NCBI GenBank assembly: GCA_945949085.1
Contig: CAMFDJ010000006.1
Span: forward strand, 1 to 64,000
Reading direction: 5' to 3'
DNA length: 64,000 nt
From: an uncultured Lachnospiraceae bacterium
GTDB lineage: Bacteria; Bacillota; Clostridia; Lachnospirales; Lachnospiraceae
Under the pieces are notes generated by a model. It did not search any database and was not told the origin of the DNA. It saw only the letters and a list, made by a program, of their open reading frames with translations. Positions within the stretch are counted from its first letter, which is position 1; each line of letters begins with the position of its first letter. Below, one piece after another: positions 19,274-27,253 of this stretch. The position numbers and the translations under genes are program-made.

Positions 19274-19302
19274 TGGACCTGGGGGACGGAGTTTGCGGTC
19301 CA
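19274..19302 (+). repeat. REP element, copy R1
   Basis: 29 bases bounded by TGGACC and GGTCCA, which pair, with GGGGGACGGAGTTTG inside. A GGGCTGGGGG stretch precedes it and CATTTTTCT follows, as in copy R2. It lies between the AAA-ATPase stop and the dehydratase promoter and belongs to the family surrounding the RAYT gene at 23.4 kb. Confidence 0.85.
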
Positions 19303-19332
19303 TTTTTCTATTCTCATTCTGACGTTATTCTG

Positions 19333-20958
19333 TCACATCCTCCACTTCTCAATCACACAGGTATGCTTCTTACTCGTCTTATCATAGTTGATACCGACAA
19401 GCAGCAGATTCCCATGATATTCTTTCAGGCTCTCTACATATTTTTTGTCTTTGATCTGCGCGATTGCACCTTCCGCGGATTGGTCATATTTTAATTCTAT
19501 TATCATCGCAGGTTTGTCAGAATGTTTTCTCGGAATATAAACAATATCTGCAAAGCCTGTCTCCGTTCCACTCCGGTCGGTGCAGGACAAACGTCCCCCG
19601 GACGTTTTGCACCCGGTTGGATACTCTCGAATCTTTGTATATTCCTTCATCGCATTATAGTACGCCAGTGATATGACACAACTCAATGAATTTTCGTCAT
19701 TATAAGTCAGGATTGATGTGTTCTCACTGTGCGCTTCATCCAGAAGCTTTGCTACTTTCTCTCTGTCCTCTTCCCATGTTGCCTGTAGCAACCGTTCGGA
19801 TTTTTCCAATGCAGCAACGACATCCTTCCAGTGTTCTCCTTCTATTGCATTACAGAATTCTCCACGTATTTCTGCATTCGGAATAAATACAGACGAGCAT
19901 TCCCTGTCATACGCCAGATAGCCAAGATGCACCAAAAGCGTCATGACATCATCCTTACTGCTGAAAGTTGTCATGTCATTTTGGAACCGGTCGGGACGAA
20001 TCTTAACTTTTCCTCCTGCAAGCATCTCTACAATTGCATCTTTTAACCCATCATAGTTTAGATCAATATAGATTTTCAGTGCTTCATAAGTCTCTGTCTG
20101 TGTCCAGTAGCTTGCAATTTTTTTTCGCCGAATGCTGTCTACAACAGATTTCGGATTGTAGATGTGGGGAACATCCGGGAATGTGTAACCGTCATACCAA
20201 TTCTTCATCGTATCAAAATCCACAGCATATTCCTCACACAAGGACTTCACTTCCGGCTCTGTAAACCCAATAAATTCTGCGTATTTATCTGCATTCGTCA
20301 TAGAATATTCATCAAACATATTTAATGCCGAATGGGTCCCATACTTCTTGATTGGCAGAATTCCCGTCATATATGCAAGGGAAACATATGCTTTATCCTT
20401 TAACAGATTTCTGATAAATTCCAGGTACTTTTTCTGATCGTTCTCATTATATTGCCGGTCTCTTAATATGCAGTCCCACTCATCGATGATAAAGATAAAA
20501 CCTTCCTTCGTCTTACTGTATAGTTTATCTAATGCTACACCCAGGTTCTTTATATGTTCCGGTATGATCCCGGGAAAACTTTCACTCAGCTCCTCAATTA
20601 CCTCTGCCTGAAGAAATACAATCATATCCTCTACCGAATATTCCATAACGCTTAAAAAATTCTGAATATTCAGCACAATGACATTGTACTTATTCATATA
20701 CTTCCGATAATCCTGATCCTTTGCAATTTTATATGGCGCAAACAGTTCGGAAGAATCGCAGTCTTTCCCATAATAAGCAGCCAGCATATATGCTGCTATC
20801 GTTTTACCAAATCTTCTCGGACGGCTGATACAGATAAATCTTTGCTGTGTATCAATCATTTTATTTGTTTCTTTAATTAATTCCGTTTTATCAACATAAA
20901 TTTCTGAATGACATGTCATTTCAAAATTATCATTCCCCGGATTCAGATATACACCCAT
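19333..20958 (-). CDS. AAA-ATPase-like / PD-(D/E)XK nuclease-like protein
   Basis: 541 residues of the pfam09820 plus pfam08011 type, common in multiple copies in gut Clostridia and Bacteroidetes. The N-terminus has YVDKTELI and the P-loop RPRRFGKT (about 46-53), and FIFIIDEWD is Walker B. The C-terminal nuclease-like domain has GFADIVYIP and IIELKYD, supplying the D and ExK of the PD-(D/E)XK motif. Biological function is not established. About 18 residues (450-467, CKTSGGRLSC to GTET) appear inserted between the usual EYPTG and GFADI and are encoded by a palindrome. GGGAGG precedes the ATG, and a good promoter lies at 21024-21052. Confidence 0.88.
   Translation of the reverse strand: MGVYLNPGNDNFEMTCHSEIYVDKTELIKETNKMIDTQQRFICISRPRRFGKTIAAYMLAAYYGKDCDSSELFAPYKIAKDQDYRKYMNKYNVIVLNIQNFLSVMEYSVEDMIVFLQAEVIEELSESFPGIIPEHIKNLGVALDKLYSKTKEGFIFIIDEWDCILRDRQYNENDQKKYLEFIRNLLKDKAYVSLAYMTGILPIKKYGTHSALNMFDEYSMTNADKYAEFIGFTEPEVKSLCEEYAVDFDTMKNWYDGYTFPDVPHIYNPKSVVDSIRRKKIASYWTQTETYEALKIYIDLNYDGLKDAIVEMLAGGKVKIRPDRFQNDMTTFSSKDDVMTLLVHLGYLAYDRECSSVFIPNAEIRGEFCNAIEGEHWKDVVAALEKSERLLQATWEEDREKVAKLLDEAHSENTSILTYNDENSLSCVISLAYYNAMKEYTKIREYPTGCKTSGGRLSCTDRSGTETGFADIVYIPRKHSDKPAMIIELKYDQSAEGAIAQIKDKKYVESLKEYHGNLLLVGINYDKTSKKHTCVIEKWRM
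19574..19617. repeat. palindromic insert inside the AAA-ATPase gene
   Basis: The DNA coding the extra residues forms a hairpin: AAACGTCC and GGACGTTT pair around CCC, flanked by GGTGCA and TGCACC, with a further CCGG pair outside. It keeps the reading frame. It looks like a short palindromic repeat inserted into the gene and shares GGGGGACG with the REP family, but it is not the same element. Confidence 0.6.
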
Positions 20959-21023
20959 GCTCTTCTGCCTCCCATCTGTACAACATGATATTCATTCCAT
21001 TTCCCATTTTCTCTGTTATTAGT

Positions 21024-21052
21024 AGTATAGCTGATTTCTATTTTTGTTACAA
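21024..21052 (-). promoter_or_regulatory. promoter of the AAA-ATPase gene
   Basis: Minus-strand TTGTAA (21052-21047), a 17-base spacer and TATACT (21029-21024), about 65 bases before the ATG at 20958. REP copy R2 lies just upstream. The 341-base gap from 20959 to 21299 holds this promoter, R2 and the ribosome binding site of the small ORF, and nothing else recognisable. Confidence 0.7.
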
Positions 21053-21078
21053 CTACAATGTCTGGGATGGGCTGGGGG

Positions 21079-21126
21079 TGGACCTGGGGGACGGAGGTGG
21101 ACCTAGGGGACGGAGTTTGGGGTCCA
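21079..21126 (+). repeat. REP element, tandem copy R2
   Basis: Two overlapping REP units. The first runs TGGACC-TGGGGGACGGAGG and the second TGGACC-TAGGGGACGGAGTTTG, closed by GGTCCA at 21121-21126. It has the same GGGCTGGGGG leader and CATTTTTCTTT trailer as R1. Confidence 0.85.
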
Positions 21127-21299
21127 TTTTTCTTTATTTCTTTGCACTTTTTCGTGAACATCTTTTCATTCTCTGCTTTTATGGAGCATTTTGCACAAAT
21201 ATATGTGTTCTCTTTTGTTTATTTCGTACACTTTGAGACTTTTATGTCTACCAATTCTGTTGTATCATAATCATAACAAAAGGAAAGGAGGACACAAAT

Positions 21300-21485
21300 A
21301 TGGATTATATCATCAGTTTATCTGACGGTCGTTACTTCTGTGGATGGGACACTTTAGACGGTTCTATGAAGTTTAGAACGGAACGTTCATTGGCTTATCG
21401 TATGCGTCGTCCTATCGCTGCCACAACACTTCAGAAGGTTCTGGGTACCACCCATGTAGACTGTAAGATTGAGAGACTGTCCTAG
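21300..21485 (+). CDS. small protein of unknown function
   Basis: 61 codons, preceded by a near-perfect ribosome binding site (AAAGGAGG, eight bases before the ATG). The product starts MDYIISLSDGRYFCGWDTLDG and is soluble, with many Arg and Tyr residues and no signal or membrane segment. I do not recognise the family. The stop codon TAG is the CCTAG of REP copy R3, so the last residues and the stop may come from the REP and the original protein may have been longer. It is the only plus-strand gene between 19 and 23 kb other than the RAYT. The strong ribosome binding site makes it likely to be translated. Confidence 0.65.
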   Translation: MDYIISLSDGRYFCGWDTLDGSMKFRTERSLAYRMRRPIAATTLQKVLGTTHVDCKIERLS

Positions 21486-21506
21486 GGGACGGAGTTTGAG
21501 GTCCAT
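21481..21506 (+). repeat. REP element, copy R3 (degenerate left end)
   Basis: TCCTAGGGGACGGAGTTTG followed by AGGTCCA. The left arm TGGACC is replaced by CTGTCC, so this copy is truncated or decayed. It supplies the stop codon of the small ORF at 21300. Confidence 0.8.
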
Positions 21507-21589
21507 TATACAAAAGAGAGAAGAAAGCAGGCGGAGCGCCTGCTTTTTCTTTTTCATCACCTATACGATTGCTCATTTCATATAATCTC

Positions 21590-23290
21590 TCACGCTGCAT
21601 TTTCTTTATCATACAGGCGCTCCAGCTCGTCCCTGCATTCCAGGAAAACTTTGCCAAGCTCCGGATCAAAATGTTCCCCCAAAGATTCTTCAATGATCGC
21701 AAATGCCTTGTCATAAGAAAATGCCTCTTTATAGCATCTTTTACTGACGAGTGCATCAAATACATCTGCAAGTGCCATGATTCTTGCTTCGATGGGGATC
21801 TGAGTCTCTGACAGACGGTTGGGATACCCTTTTCCGTTCCATTTTTCATGATGGTAGAGTGCAATATTTCTCGCAATCTCCAAAAAATCATCATCCTCTA
21901 CTCCGCGCAGGATATTCTCAACGATTTTTGCACCTTCAACCGGATGTTTTTTCATTTGGGCATATTCTTCCTCTGTATATTTTCCGGGTTTGCGCAGAAT
22001 CACATCGTCAATTGCAATTTTTCCCAGGTCATGCATGGGTGCAGCCTTCTCTACCAGTTGCAGGAATCTCTCGTCAAAGCCAAATCTGTCTGTATAGTTT
22101 TTTAATCTGGCAGAGAACACTTTGATGACTTCACTGGTTCTTTTGATGTGTCCGCCGGTGTTCGGATCCCTGCTTTCCACCATGTCCGCCATACCGAGCA
22201 CCATCATATCCTTGATATGTAAGATATGCTCCGTCTGCTCTGCCACCTCTTTTTCCAGACCGGCATTGTATGCTTCAAGCGTATTGTAGTATTTTCTTTC
22301 CATGGTTCTGTCGATCAGCTCCAACAGATAGCCGACATGGTTCTTTCTTCCATAAGAGAGATTTCTGACCTCCAGTTGAAAATAGCTGTCATTGATTTTG
22401 AGTACCTTGTGGATCTTTTCTTCCCCGTTCCAGCTGCCCAGCATTTGTACCACTTCTCTGTATACATAGCTGTCCGAGGCAGGTATCTCCTGATCCACGT
22501 TCCAGGTTTTGATTTCCGGGAACAGTTTTTGGGCAAAATCATTTGCATTGACATAACGGAATTTATCATCTAATACAATGTAGCCGTACTCATTCATTTT
22601 TTCAATGGATCTGACGATATTAGTCTTCATATCATACATGTTGATCCGATCATAGTATTTGGTCAATAACACAATTCCGATCAGATACCCGATTGCCAAA
22701 AAGCTTATGGTAGAATGTGTGACGCGTTCCCAAATGTACAGAAAAATGATGGCAAAACCGATGATGCTCATGGTGGTCACTGTGCGGAAGGATATCTTTT
22801 TTCTCTGTTTGAAGGCATAAACCATATAGAAGAGCATAACGGCCGCATACATGACCATCATGATCGGATATAACACATGCAACGGACCGTAGGTTTTGAT
22901 CAGATAGTGATAGCCGTTGCCAAAGCCCAGTTCCACATGCTTATAATAGATGCCGGATTTTCCGATTGTCATGACGAGTCCCATCAAAATGGTGGAATAT
23001 AATGTCATGGCAATCGTCAACACTCGTGGGATCTTCAGATTGCACAGTCTGGTCAGCACAAGCACGGTAAGAAGCGGTGCATACACGCCACCCAGATACA
23101 GAAATTTATTCGCCCAGATTGCCATTTCCAAGCTTTCTGCAGTTGCGAGCATATATCGTCCAAGACAATTGATCGTTACAAATATCGAAAAAAGTGTAAA
23201 ATCGGCATCCACTTTTTTATTCCTGATCAAAAAACTGCCCGTCATGATCATTGACAGTACAAAGACAATCAAATAAAATCCTGTTACCAT
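21590..23290 (-). CDS. HD-GYP domain sensor protein
   Basis: 566 residues. Seven hydrophobic helices in the first 210 residues resemble the 7TM N-terminal region of some histidine kinases. A PAS-like segment follows (about 225-330, starting YGYIVLDDKFRYVNANDF), then a short coiled coil and an HD-GYP domain (about 365-555). HDLGKIAI supplies the HD pair and HHEKWNGKGYP the GYP motif, so c-di-GMP phosphodiesterase activity is likely, though not certain because other HD-GYP substrates exist. GGGGG precedes the ATG. No effector gene is adjacent; the gene is monocistronic between REP copies R3 and R4. Confidence 0.92.
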   Translation of the reverse strand: MVTGFYLIVFVLSMIMTGSFLIRNKKVDADFTLFSIFVTINCLGRYMLATAESLEMAIWANKFLYLGGVYAPLLTVLVLTRLCNLKIPRVLTIAMTLYSTILMGLVMTIGKSGIYYKHVELGFGNGYHYLIKTYGPLHVLYPIMMVMYAAVMLFYMVYAFKQRKKISFRTVTTMSIIGFAIIFLYIWERVTHSTISFLAIGYLIGIVLLTKYYDRINMYDMKTNIVRSIEKMNEYGYIVLDDKFRYVNANDFAQKLFPEIKTWNVDQEIPASDSYVYREVVQMLGSWNGEEKIHKVLKINDSYFQLEVRNLSYGRKNHVGYLLELIDRTMERKYYNTLEAYNAGLEKEVAEQTEHILHIKDMMVLGMADMVESRDPNTGGHIKRTSEVIKVFSARLKNYTDRFGFDERFLQLVEKAAPMHDLGKIAIDDVILRKPGKYTEEEYAQMKKHPVEGAKIVENILRGVEDDDFLEIARNIALYHHEKWNGKGYPNRLSETQIPIEARIMALADVFDALVSKRCYKEAFSYDKAFAIIEESLGEHFDPELGKVFLECRDELERLYDKENAA

Positions 23291-23333
23291 GTTAGGGTTT
23301 CCCCCTTTCTCTTTCGTTTTCTGTGCCCTCTGA

Positions 23334-23362
23334 TGGTACTGGGGGACGGAGTTTGTGGTCCA
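23334..23362 (+). repeat. REP element, copy R4 (5' flank of RAYT)
   Basis: TGGTACTGGGGGACGGAG, then TTTGTGGTCCA and CATTTTTT. It is in direct orientation 90 bases before the RAYT gene, while R5 at its 3' end is inverted, so the gene is bracketed by an inverted REP pair. Confidence 0.85.
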
Positions 23363-23451
23363 TTTTTTCTGTTTCTATTGCTTTTTTCTGTTAAATCGTT
23401 TAGAATCATTTTACAATCAATCATTTCTCAAAATTTCATAAAGGAGTATAT

Positions 23452-24237
23452 ATGCCAAGAAAGCCTCGACTTCATAGTTCAGCAGGCATTTATCATATAA
23501 TACTGCGTTCTGTCAATCAACATATTATTTTCGAAGAAGAATCCGATTATCAAAAGTTTCTGTACATTCTTTCCGATTGCAAAACCAAATATGATATTGA
23601 TATTTTTGCCTACTGCCTAATGGATAACCATGTCCACCTCTTACTTCATTCAACTGACGATCATCTATCTTGCTTTTTTCAAAGCTTAGGTACACGATTT
23701 GTACGCTGGTATAATAACAAATATATGCGTTCTGGTCATCTTTTTCAAGATCGTTTTTACAGTTGTGCCGTTGAAAAAAAAGAGCAATACTTAAACACGC
23801 TCGTGTATATTCACAATAATCCTGTAAAAGCCAACGTCTGCCGCTATCCGTCAGAGTACCGATGGAGCAGTTTCAACTCGTTTTTCGGTGCCCAAAATCC
23901 TATTATAATTATAAATATTGACTATTCTTATAAAGTGGCCGGTTCAAAAACATCCCTGCTTCATTATTTTTCTACCATAGACACTTCATTTGAAGAAAAG
24001 TATTATTCAAATGACCATCGTCCAATATGTCATTATTTTACCGATGAAAAGGCATTGTCCGTATTCAAAGAAATTACAAATCTCACAAATACATCAGAAG
24101 TAAACATCCTAAGCAAATCAATAAGAAATCAATATATTAGACAACTGAAACAGGAAGGATTAACATACAAACAGATTTCAAGATTGATGGATGTGTCTCT
24201 CACAACCGTAAAAAGGATCTGCAAAATGGACCCCTGA
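23452..24237 (+). CDS. REP-associated tyrosine transposase (RAYT)
   Basis: 261 residues, Y1_Tnp/IS200-related domain. Seen in order: N-terminal PRKPRLHSSAGIYHIILR, CLMDNHVHLLL with the HUH metal-binding histidines (60 and 62), GHLFQDRF, and the likely catalytic Tyr119 in YIHNNPVKANV followed by YRWSSFNSFF. A C-terminal helix-turn-helix (YKQISRLMDVSLTTVKRIC) may bind DNA. These enzymes nick and join single-stranded REP DNA but usually do not mobilise themselves. AAAGGAG precedes the ATG. The last codons (ATG GAC CCC TGA) lie inside REP copy R5, so the element and the gene end are fused. All key residues are present, so it may be active. Confidence 0.93.
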   Translation: MPRKPRLHSSAGIYHIILRSVNQHIIFEEESDYQKFLYILSDCKTKYDIDIFAYCLMDNHVHLLLHSTDDHLSCFFQSLGTRFVRWYNNKYMRSGHLFQDRFYSCAVEKKEQYLNTLVYIHNNPVKANVCRYPSEYRWSSFNSFFGAQNPIIIINIDYSYKVAGSKTSLLHYFSTIDTSFEEKYYSNDHRPICHYFTDEKALSVFKEITNLTNTSEVNILSKSIRNQYIRQLKQEGLTYKQISRLMDVSLTTVKRICKMDP

Positions 24238-24255
24238 CTCCGTCCCCTAGGTCCA
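24227..24255 (-). repeat. REP element, copy R5 (3' flank of RAYT)
   Basis: Inverted copy. On the minus strand it reads TGGACC-TAGGGGACGGAG-TCAGG-GGTCCA. It contains the RAYT stop codon (24235-24237), and the spoIVB stop codon begins at the next base after its edge (24256). Confidence 0.88.
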
Positions 24256-25623
24256 CTAGTGCTCGAGCATCTTTTCGATGAATACGCCATATCCTTTGGT
24301 GGCGTCTTTGACGAATACGTGGGTGACGGCGCCGATGATCTTGCCGTTCTGGATGATGGGGCTGCCGCTCATCCCCTGCACGATTCCGCCTGTCACGGAG
24401 AGCAATCTCTCGTCAGTCACTGTCAGCAGAATTCCCTGATTATCATGGCCCCCGTCAAAGTAAAGCTGTTCAATCTCTATCTCATAAAAGTCCGGTTCTC
24501 CGTCGACATCACAGTATATCTGTGCTTTTCCTTTTTTGACTTCCTGTTTCAACGCAACCGGACAGAGGATCATATCCTCGGTCAGCCTTGTCAGAACCTT
24601 TTTTTCACTTTCCAACCTGCCAAAAATGCCGACATCCGAATTCTGCTCGATTTTCCCAAGGTAATCATTTTTCTCGAATGTCAAAATCCCGGTAAGCTGC
24701 CCCGGATGATCTGTCTCTCCCCTACTGATGGATAAAATGCTCGTTGCATAGATGCTGCCTTTGCCCAGATGCATCAGCGTTGCGGTATCCGAATCGTTGA
24801 TTCCATGTCCCAGCGCTCCAAAATTTCCTTCCTCCGTCAGATAAGTCACCGTTCCGATTCCCTGCGCGCTGTCCCTGACCCAGATTCCGGCCTTATATGT
24901 TCCCGCCACATCCTTTTCCGGCGTCAGAGCCACCTCTGAGATTTCGCCGTTTCGCAGTATGGTAAAGACAAGCTCTCTGCCATCGCATTTATTGATTTCA
25001 GCAATCAGGTCTTTTTTCGAACTGATTTCTTTTCCTCCCACCTTTAAAATGTAATCGCCGCTCTGCAGGATTTCATGTGCGGGCGAATGGTCGGTCTGTC
25101 CGACTGACGGAAAGCTTCCGGTGTCAATGACAAGAACGCCTTTTGTTTTCAAGTAAATCCCCACCGGTTCTCCGCTTAAGTATAGACTTTGCGGACTGAT
25201 GACTTTTACCGAAACGGATTTTACCGGCACAACACCGTACAGTTTCAGTCCCATTTGATATTGTCTGCCGCTGCTACCTTTCATGGCAAGTGTCTGTGTG
25301 ACCGGCGTGGAGATTGTATCTCTGCCTCTCTCATCCCACTTTTTCCATGAGAGTACAAAATCGTCTGTCACTTCCGCCGGTTCCATCTTTTGCTCAGTTT
25401 CCTGTAAACCGGAAATGGAAATATCTGCCGATACAGGAATCCCAAAATCAATTCTCTGTTCCTCATTCTGATACAGCAAAATCGACTCGGGAATCCGCCT
25501 GACGATACACTGCTGCCACACCAAAGAGACTGCCAGACCACAAAGTGCAAGGCAAAGGCCCAGAAAGCTTCTGTATTTTTTTCGTCTGATCGTGATTTTT
25601 TTTGTATATGCAGATTCTTCCAT
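24256..25623 (-). CDS. spoIVB: SpoIVB serine peptidase
   Basis: 455 residues. A membrane anchor lies at about 18-36, a PDZ domain at about 155-235 (GIYLKTKGVLVID to VALTPEK), and an S55 peptidase domain follows with LGHGI (271-275, catalytic His) and GMSGSPI (417-423, catalytic Ser). SpoIVB is made in the forespore and cuts SpoIVFA, which switches on pro-sigma-K processing in the mother cell. The frame stays open to 25722, but the ATG at 25623 follows AGGAAG and begins just before the membrane anchor. In many relatives recN precedes and spo0A follows. Here hipBA sits between recN and spoIVB, and REP/RAYT follows instead of spo0A. Confidence 0.94.
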   Translation of the reverse strand: MEESAYTKKITIRRKKYRSFLGLCLALCGLAVSLVWQQCIVRRIPESILLYQNEEQRIDFGIPVSADISISGLQETEQKMEPAEVTDDFVLSWKKWDERGRDTISTPVTQTLAMKGSSGRQYQMGLKLYGVVPVKSVSVKVISPQSLYLSGEPVGIYLKTKGVLVIDTGSFPSVGQTDHSPAHEILQSGDYILKVGGKEISSKKDLIAEINKCDGRELVFTILRNGEISEVALTPEKDVAGTYKAGIWVRDSAQGIGTVTYLTEEGNFGALGHGINDSDTATLMHLGKGSIYATSILSISRGETDHPGQLTGILTFEKNDYLGKIEQNSDVGIFGRLESEKKVLTRLTEDMILCPVALKQEVKKGKAQIYCDVDGEPDFYEIEIEQLYFDGGHDNQGILLTVTDERLLSVTGGIVQGMSGSPIIQNGKIIGAVTHVFVKDATKGYGVFIEKMLEH

Positions 25624-25652
25624 ATTTCCTGCTTCCTTTCTATATTTTGTGT

Positions 25653-25885
25653 ATATCGTTTCGTGCCCAAAATGAGATTGTGCGTAATCCACACAGCTTA
25701 CCTGCGGATGCATGAACTGCATAAGTCCTAAGCAGGCCGTGTGATTTGCCGGTACTTAGCGAGGTGTTTTCGAGCTTAGTACCGCTGCAAATCGGTCGGA
25801 GCGCGAGCGTCCTGCGTGGATTTGTGCGGGTCATGCAAGCCGCTTCACAGCATATATCGTTTCGTGCTCAAAATGAGTTTGTGCA
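25653..25885. repeat. intergenic repeat, copy B1, with 31-base flanking direct repeats
   Basis: Core 25703-25840 matches copy B3 at 37 kb over most of its length. It holds a stem GGTACTTAGC/GCTTAGTACC with one mismatch. The core is framed by direct repeats of TATCGTTTCGTGC..AAAATGAG at about 25653-25683 and 25855-25885. A minus-strand frame through it reads CSGTKLENTSLSTGKS in B1 and B3 alike, but this probably only reflects DNA identity. Confidence 0.75.
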
Positions 25886-25886
25886 A

Positions 25887-25933
25887 AAAAACGGCACATA
25901 CTAAGCTGTATAGCTTAAGTATGTGCCGTTTCA
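25887..25933 (-). terminator. terminator after hipBA
   Basis: Long inverted repeat AAACGGCACATACT...AGTATGTGCCGTTT with further pairing of AAGCT and AGCTT in the middle, followed on the minus strand by a run of seven T. It ends transcription from hipA before spoIVB and may work both ways. Confidence 0.8.
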
Positions 25934-25951
25934 AAAAATCTACATTAGTAA

Positions 25952-25984
25952 CCTTTTGTCTTAGCTGCCAATTCTTTCAATTCT
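25952..25984. repeat. left copy of 33-base direct repeat (recN 3' end)
   Basis: Identical over 33 bases to 27813-27845, which is the true 3' end of recN. Here the sequence is read in another frame as the last residues and stop of HipA. Together with the duplicated 37-base segment (25703-25739 and 27753-27789) it shows that the recN end plus adjacent spacer exists on both sides of hipBA. Confidence 0.85.
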
Positions 25985-27253
25985 ATTTTGAATAGTGGAA
26001 AAAGTCTTCTCACGAATACCAACACTTTCTGCAATATGTTCCCAATCAGAAACAGCTTCCCTGACTTCTTCCATTATATACTTACATTTTCGAGAAGATA
26101 TATCCATATTTTTCCCACATTCCAACAGATCTTGTCCTCCAATCTGATCTTTTTTCCCATTCACCGTCATCTGATGCGCAGACAACCATTTATTCCCAAT
26201 GTCATAAGCAAATGTCACATCGTAAGCCGGAGTCAATCTCCACTGTCCTTTTTTATCCATCAAAAAAGATATGTTTTTTACATGATCATCCTGATTGACT
26301 GCCATGACATTAAATACCATTCTTCTGAAAAACTGCTCTATATCAGTTGCCGGGAGCTGTAATCTGCGCATAATTGCCGCCGCCTGTTCGTAACTATATA
26401 TTCCCGGAATGTTATAGTCTACATGTGCAATCGCTCCAAGTGTCTGCATATGCATTTTTTTACCTTTAACACGATCAAATCTTTTGGTCATAAAATGTTT
26501 TCTTCCGTTTTCTTCAAAAATACGACATTGGTTCATATGGATTCCGGCTTTTTCTGCCATCTGATAATATGCAAACTCAATCAATGTATATTCCGATTGA
26601 TCCTCCCGGTCATGGTCGCCATTCTTGGTCACCCCATCGAATTTCATCAGCCAGTAATCAAAATCTTCTCCCAAATGAATCTGTCCGGAGCGTATCTCAC
26701 CGGTCTTCTCATTCCACGCGATGATTGCTTTTGCTCTTGCGCCTCCTGCAGAAGTACCAAGCTGCACAAGTTGTCCATAGGCCAGTTCATCCGACATCTG
26801 CATTTTTATCGCACTTCTGTTGGTCAATATCTCTGAAGCAAACTTGACCATTTCAGAGACATGAATCGGTTCATCAATCTCTGCAAAAGGACCATTCGCA
26901 GGCACATATTCCAACGCCCCCATTCCTCTCGATCCGGTATAACAGAGCCTGTCTATGACATTAAAATCCTCCTGAGATCTCCCCTGCAATGCAAGCCATC
27001 CATCAATCACCGCATTACCAAATTTATCCGGCAAAGAATCGGCAATCATACCGGGAACGCCATGAAAAGCATCTCCTACTAAATTTGGAAATTCATATAT
27101 CCTGTTTGACAACGGCATATAAATCGGAGCTACCTCAATTCCACTCTTCAAAAAATCCTTATCGTATTCAAATGAAGCATATGGTTTTTCTGCCCCCAAA
27201 TGAATAATGCCAATGCGAGTCCCCCACATATATACTTCTGCCGTATTGATCAT
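25961..27253 (-). CDS. hipA: HipA-like Ser/Thr kinase toxin
   Basis: 430 residues, HipA family. Seen: GDAFHGVPGMIADSLPDKFGNAVI (about 59-82), DRLCYTGSRGMGALEY (about 101-116, the P-loop-like segment), TSAGGARAKAIIAW, the catalytic NQDDHVKNISF and LTPAYDVTFAYD (DFG equivalent). In E. coli HipA phosphorylates glutamyl-tRNA synthetase and causes growth arrest; that target is not shown here. It overlaps hipB by 4 bases (ATGA). Its C-terminus (about RIERIGS) is encoded by the duplicated recN 3' sequence, suggesting the original tail was replaced when the module inserted. All catalytic residues seem intact. Confidence 0.92.
   Translation of the reverse strand: MINTAEVYMWGTRIGIIHLGAEKPYASFEYDKDFLKSGIEVAPIYMPLSNRIYEFPNLVGDAFHGVPGMIADSLPDKFGNAVIDGWLALQGRSQEDFNVIDRLCYTGSRGMGALEYVPANGPFAEIDEPIHVSEMVKFASEILTNRSAIKMQMSDELAYGQLVQLGTSAGGARAKAIIAWNEKTGEIRSGQIHLGEDFDYWLMKFDGVTKNGDHDREDQSEYTLIEFAYYQMAEKAGIHMNQCRIFEENGRKHFMTKRFDRVKGKKMHMQTLGAIAHVDYNIPGIYSYEQAAAIMRRLQLPATDIEQFFRRMVFNVMAVNQDDHVKNISFLMDKKGQWRLTPAYDVTFAYDIGNKWLSAHQMTVNGKKDQIGGQDLLECGKNMDISSRKCKYIMEEVREAVSDWEHIAESVGIREKTFSTIQNRIERIGS

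Noticed and set aside
19274..19302. REP copies as simple rho-independent terminators
   Set aside because: They have six-base arms, a long G-rich loop and only sometimes a short T-run, and two copies lie inside or at the end of genes. The shared sequence and RAYT link explain them better.
25640..25834. Minus-strand frame in repeat B1 and a similar one in B3 (36978-37184)
   Set aside because: The common peptide CSGTKLENTSLSTGKS follows from DNA identity of the repeat; the frames lack ribosome binding sites and overlap real gene starts. A dN/dS test over many copies could reopen this.
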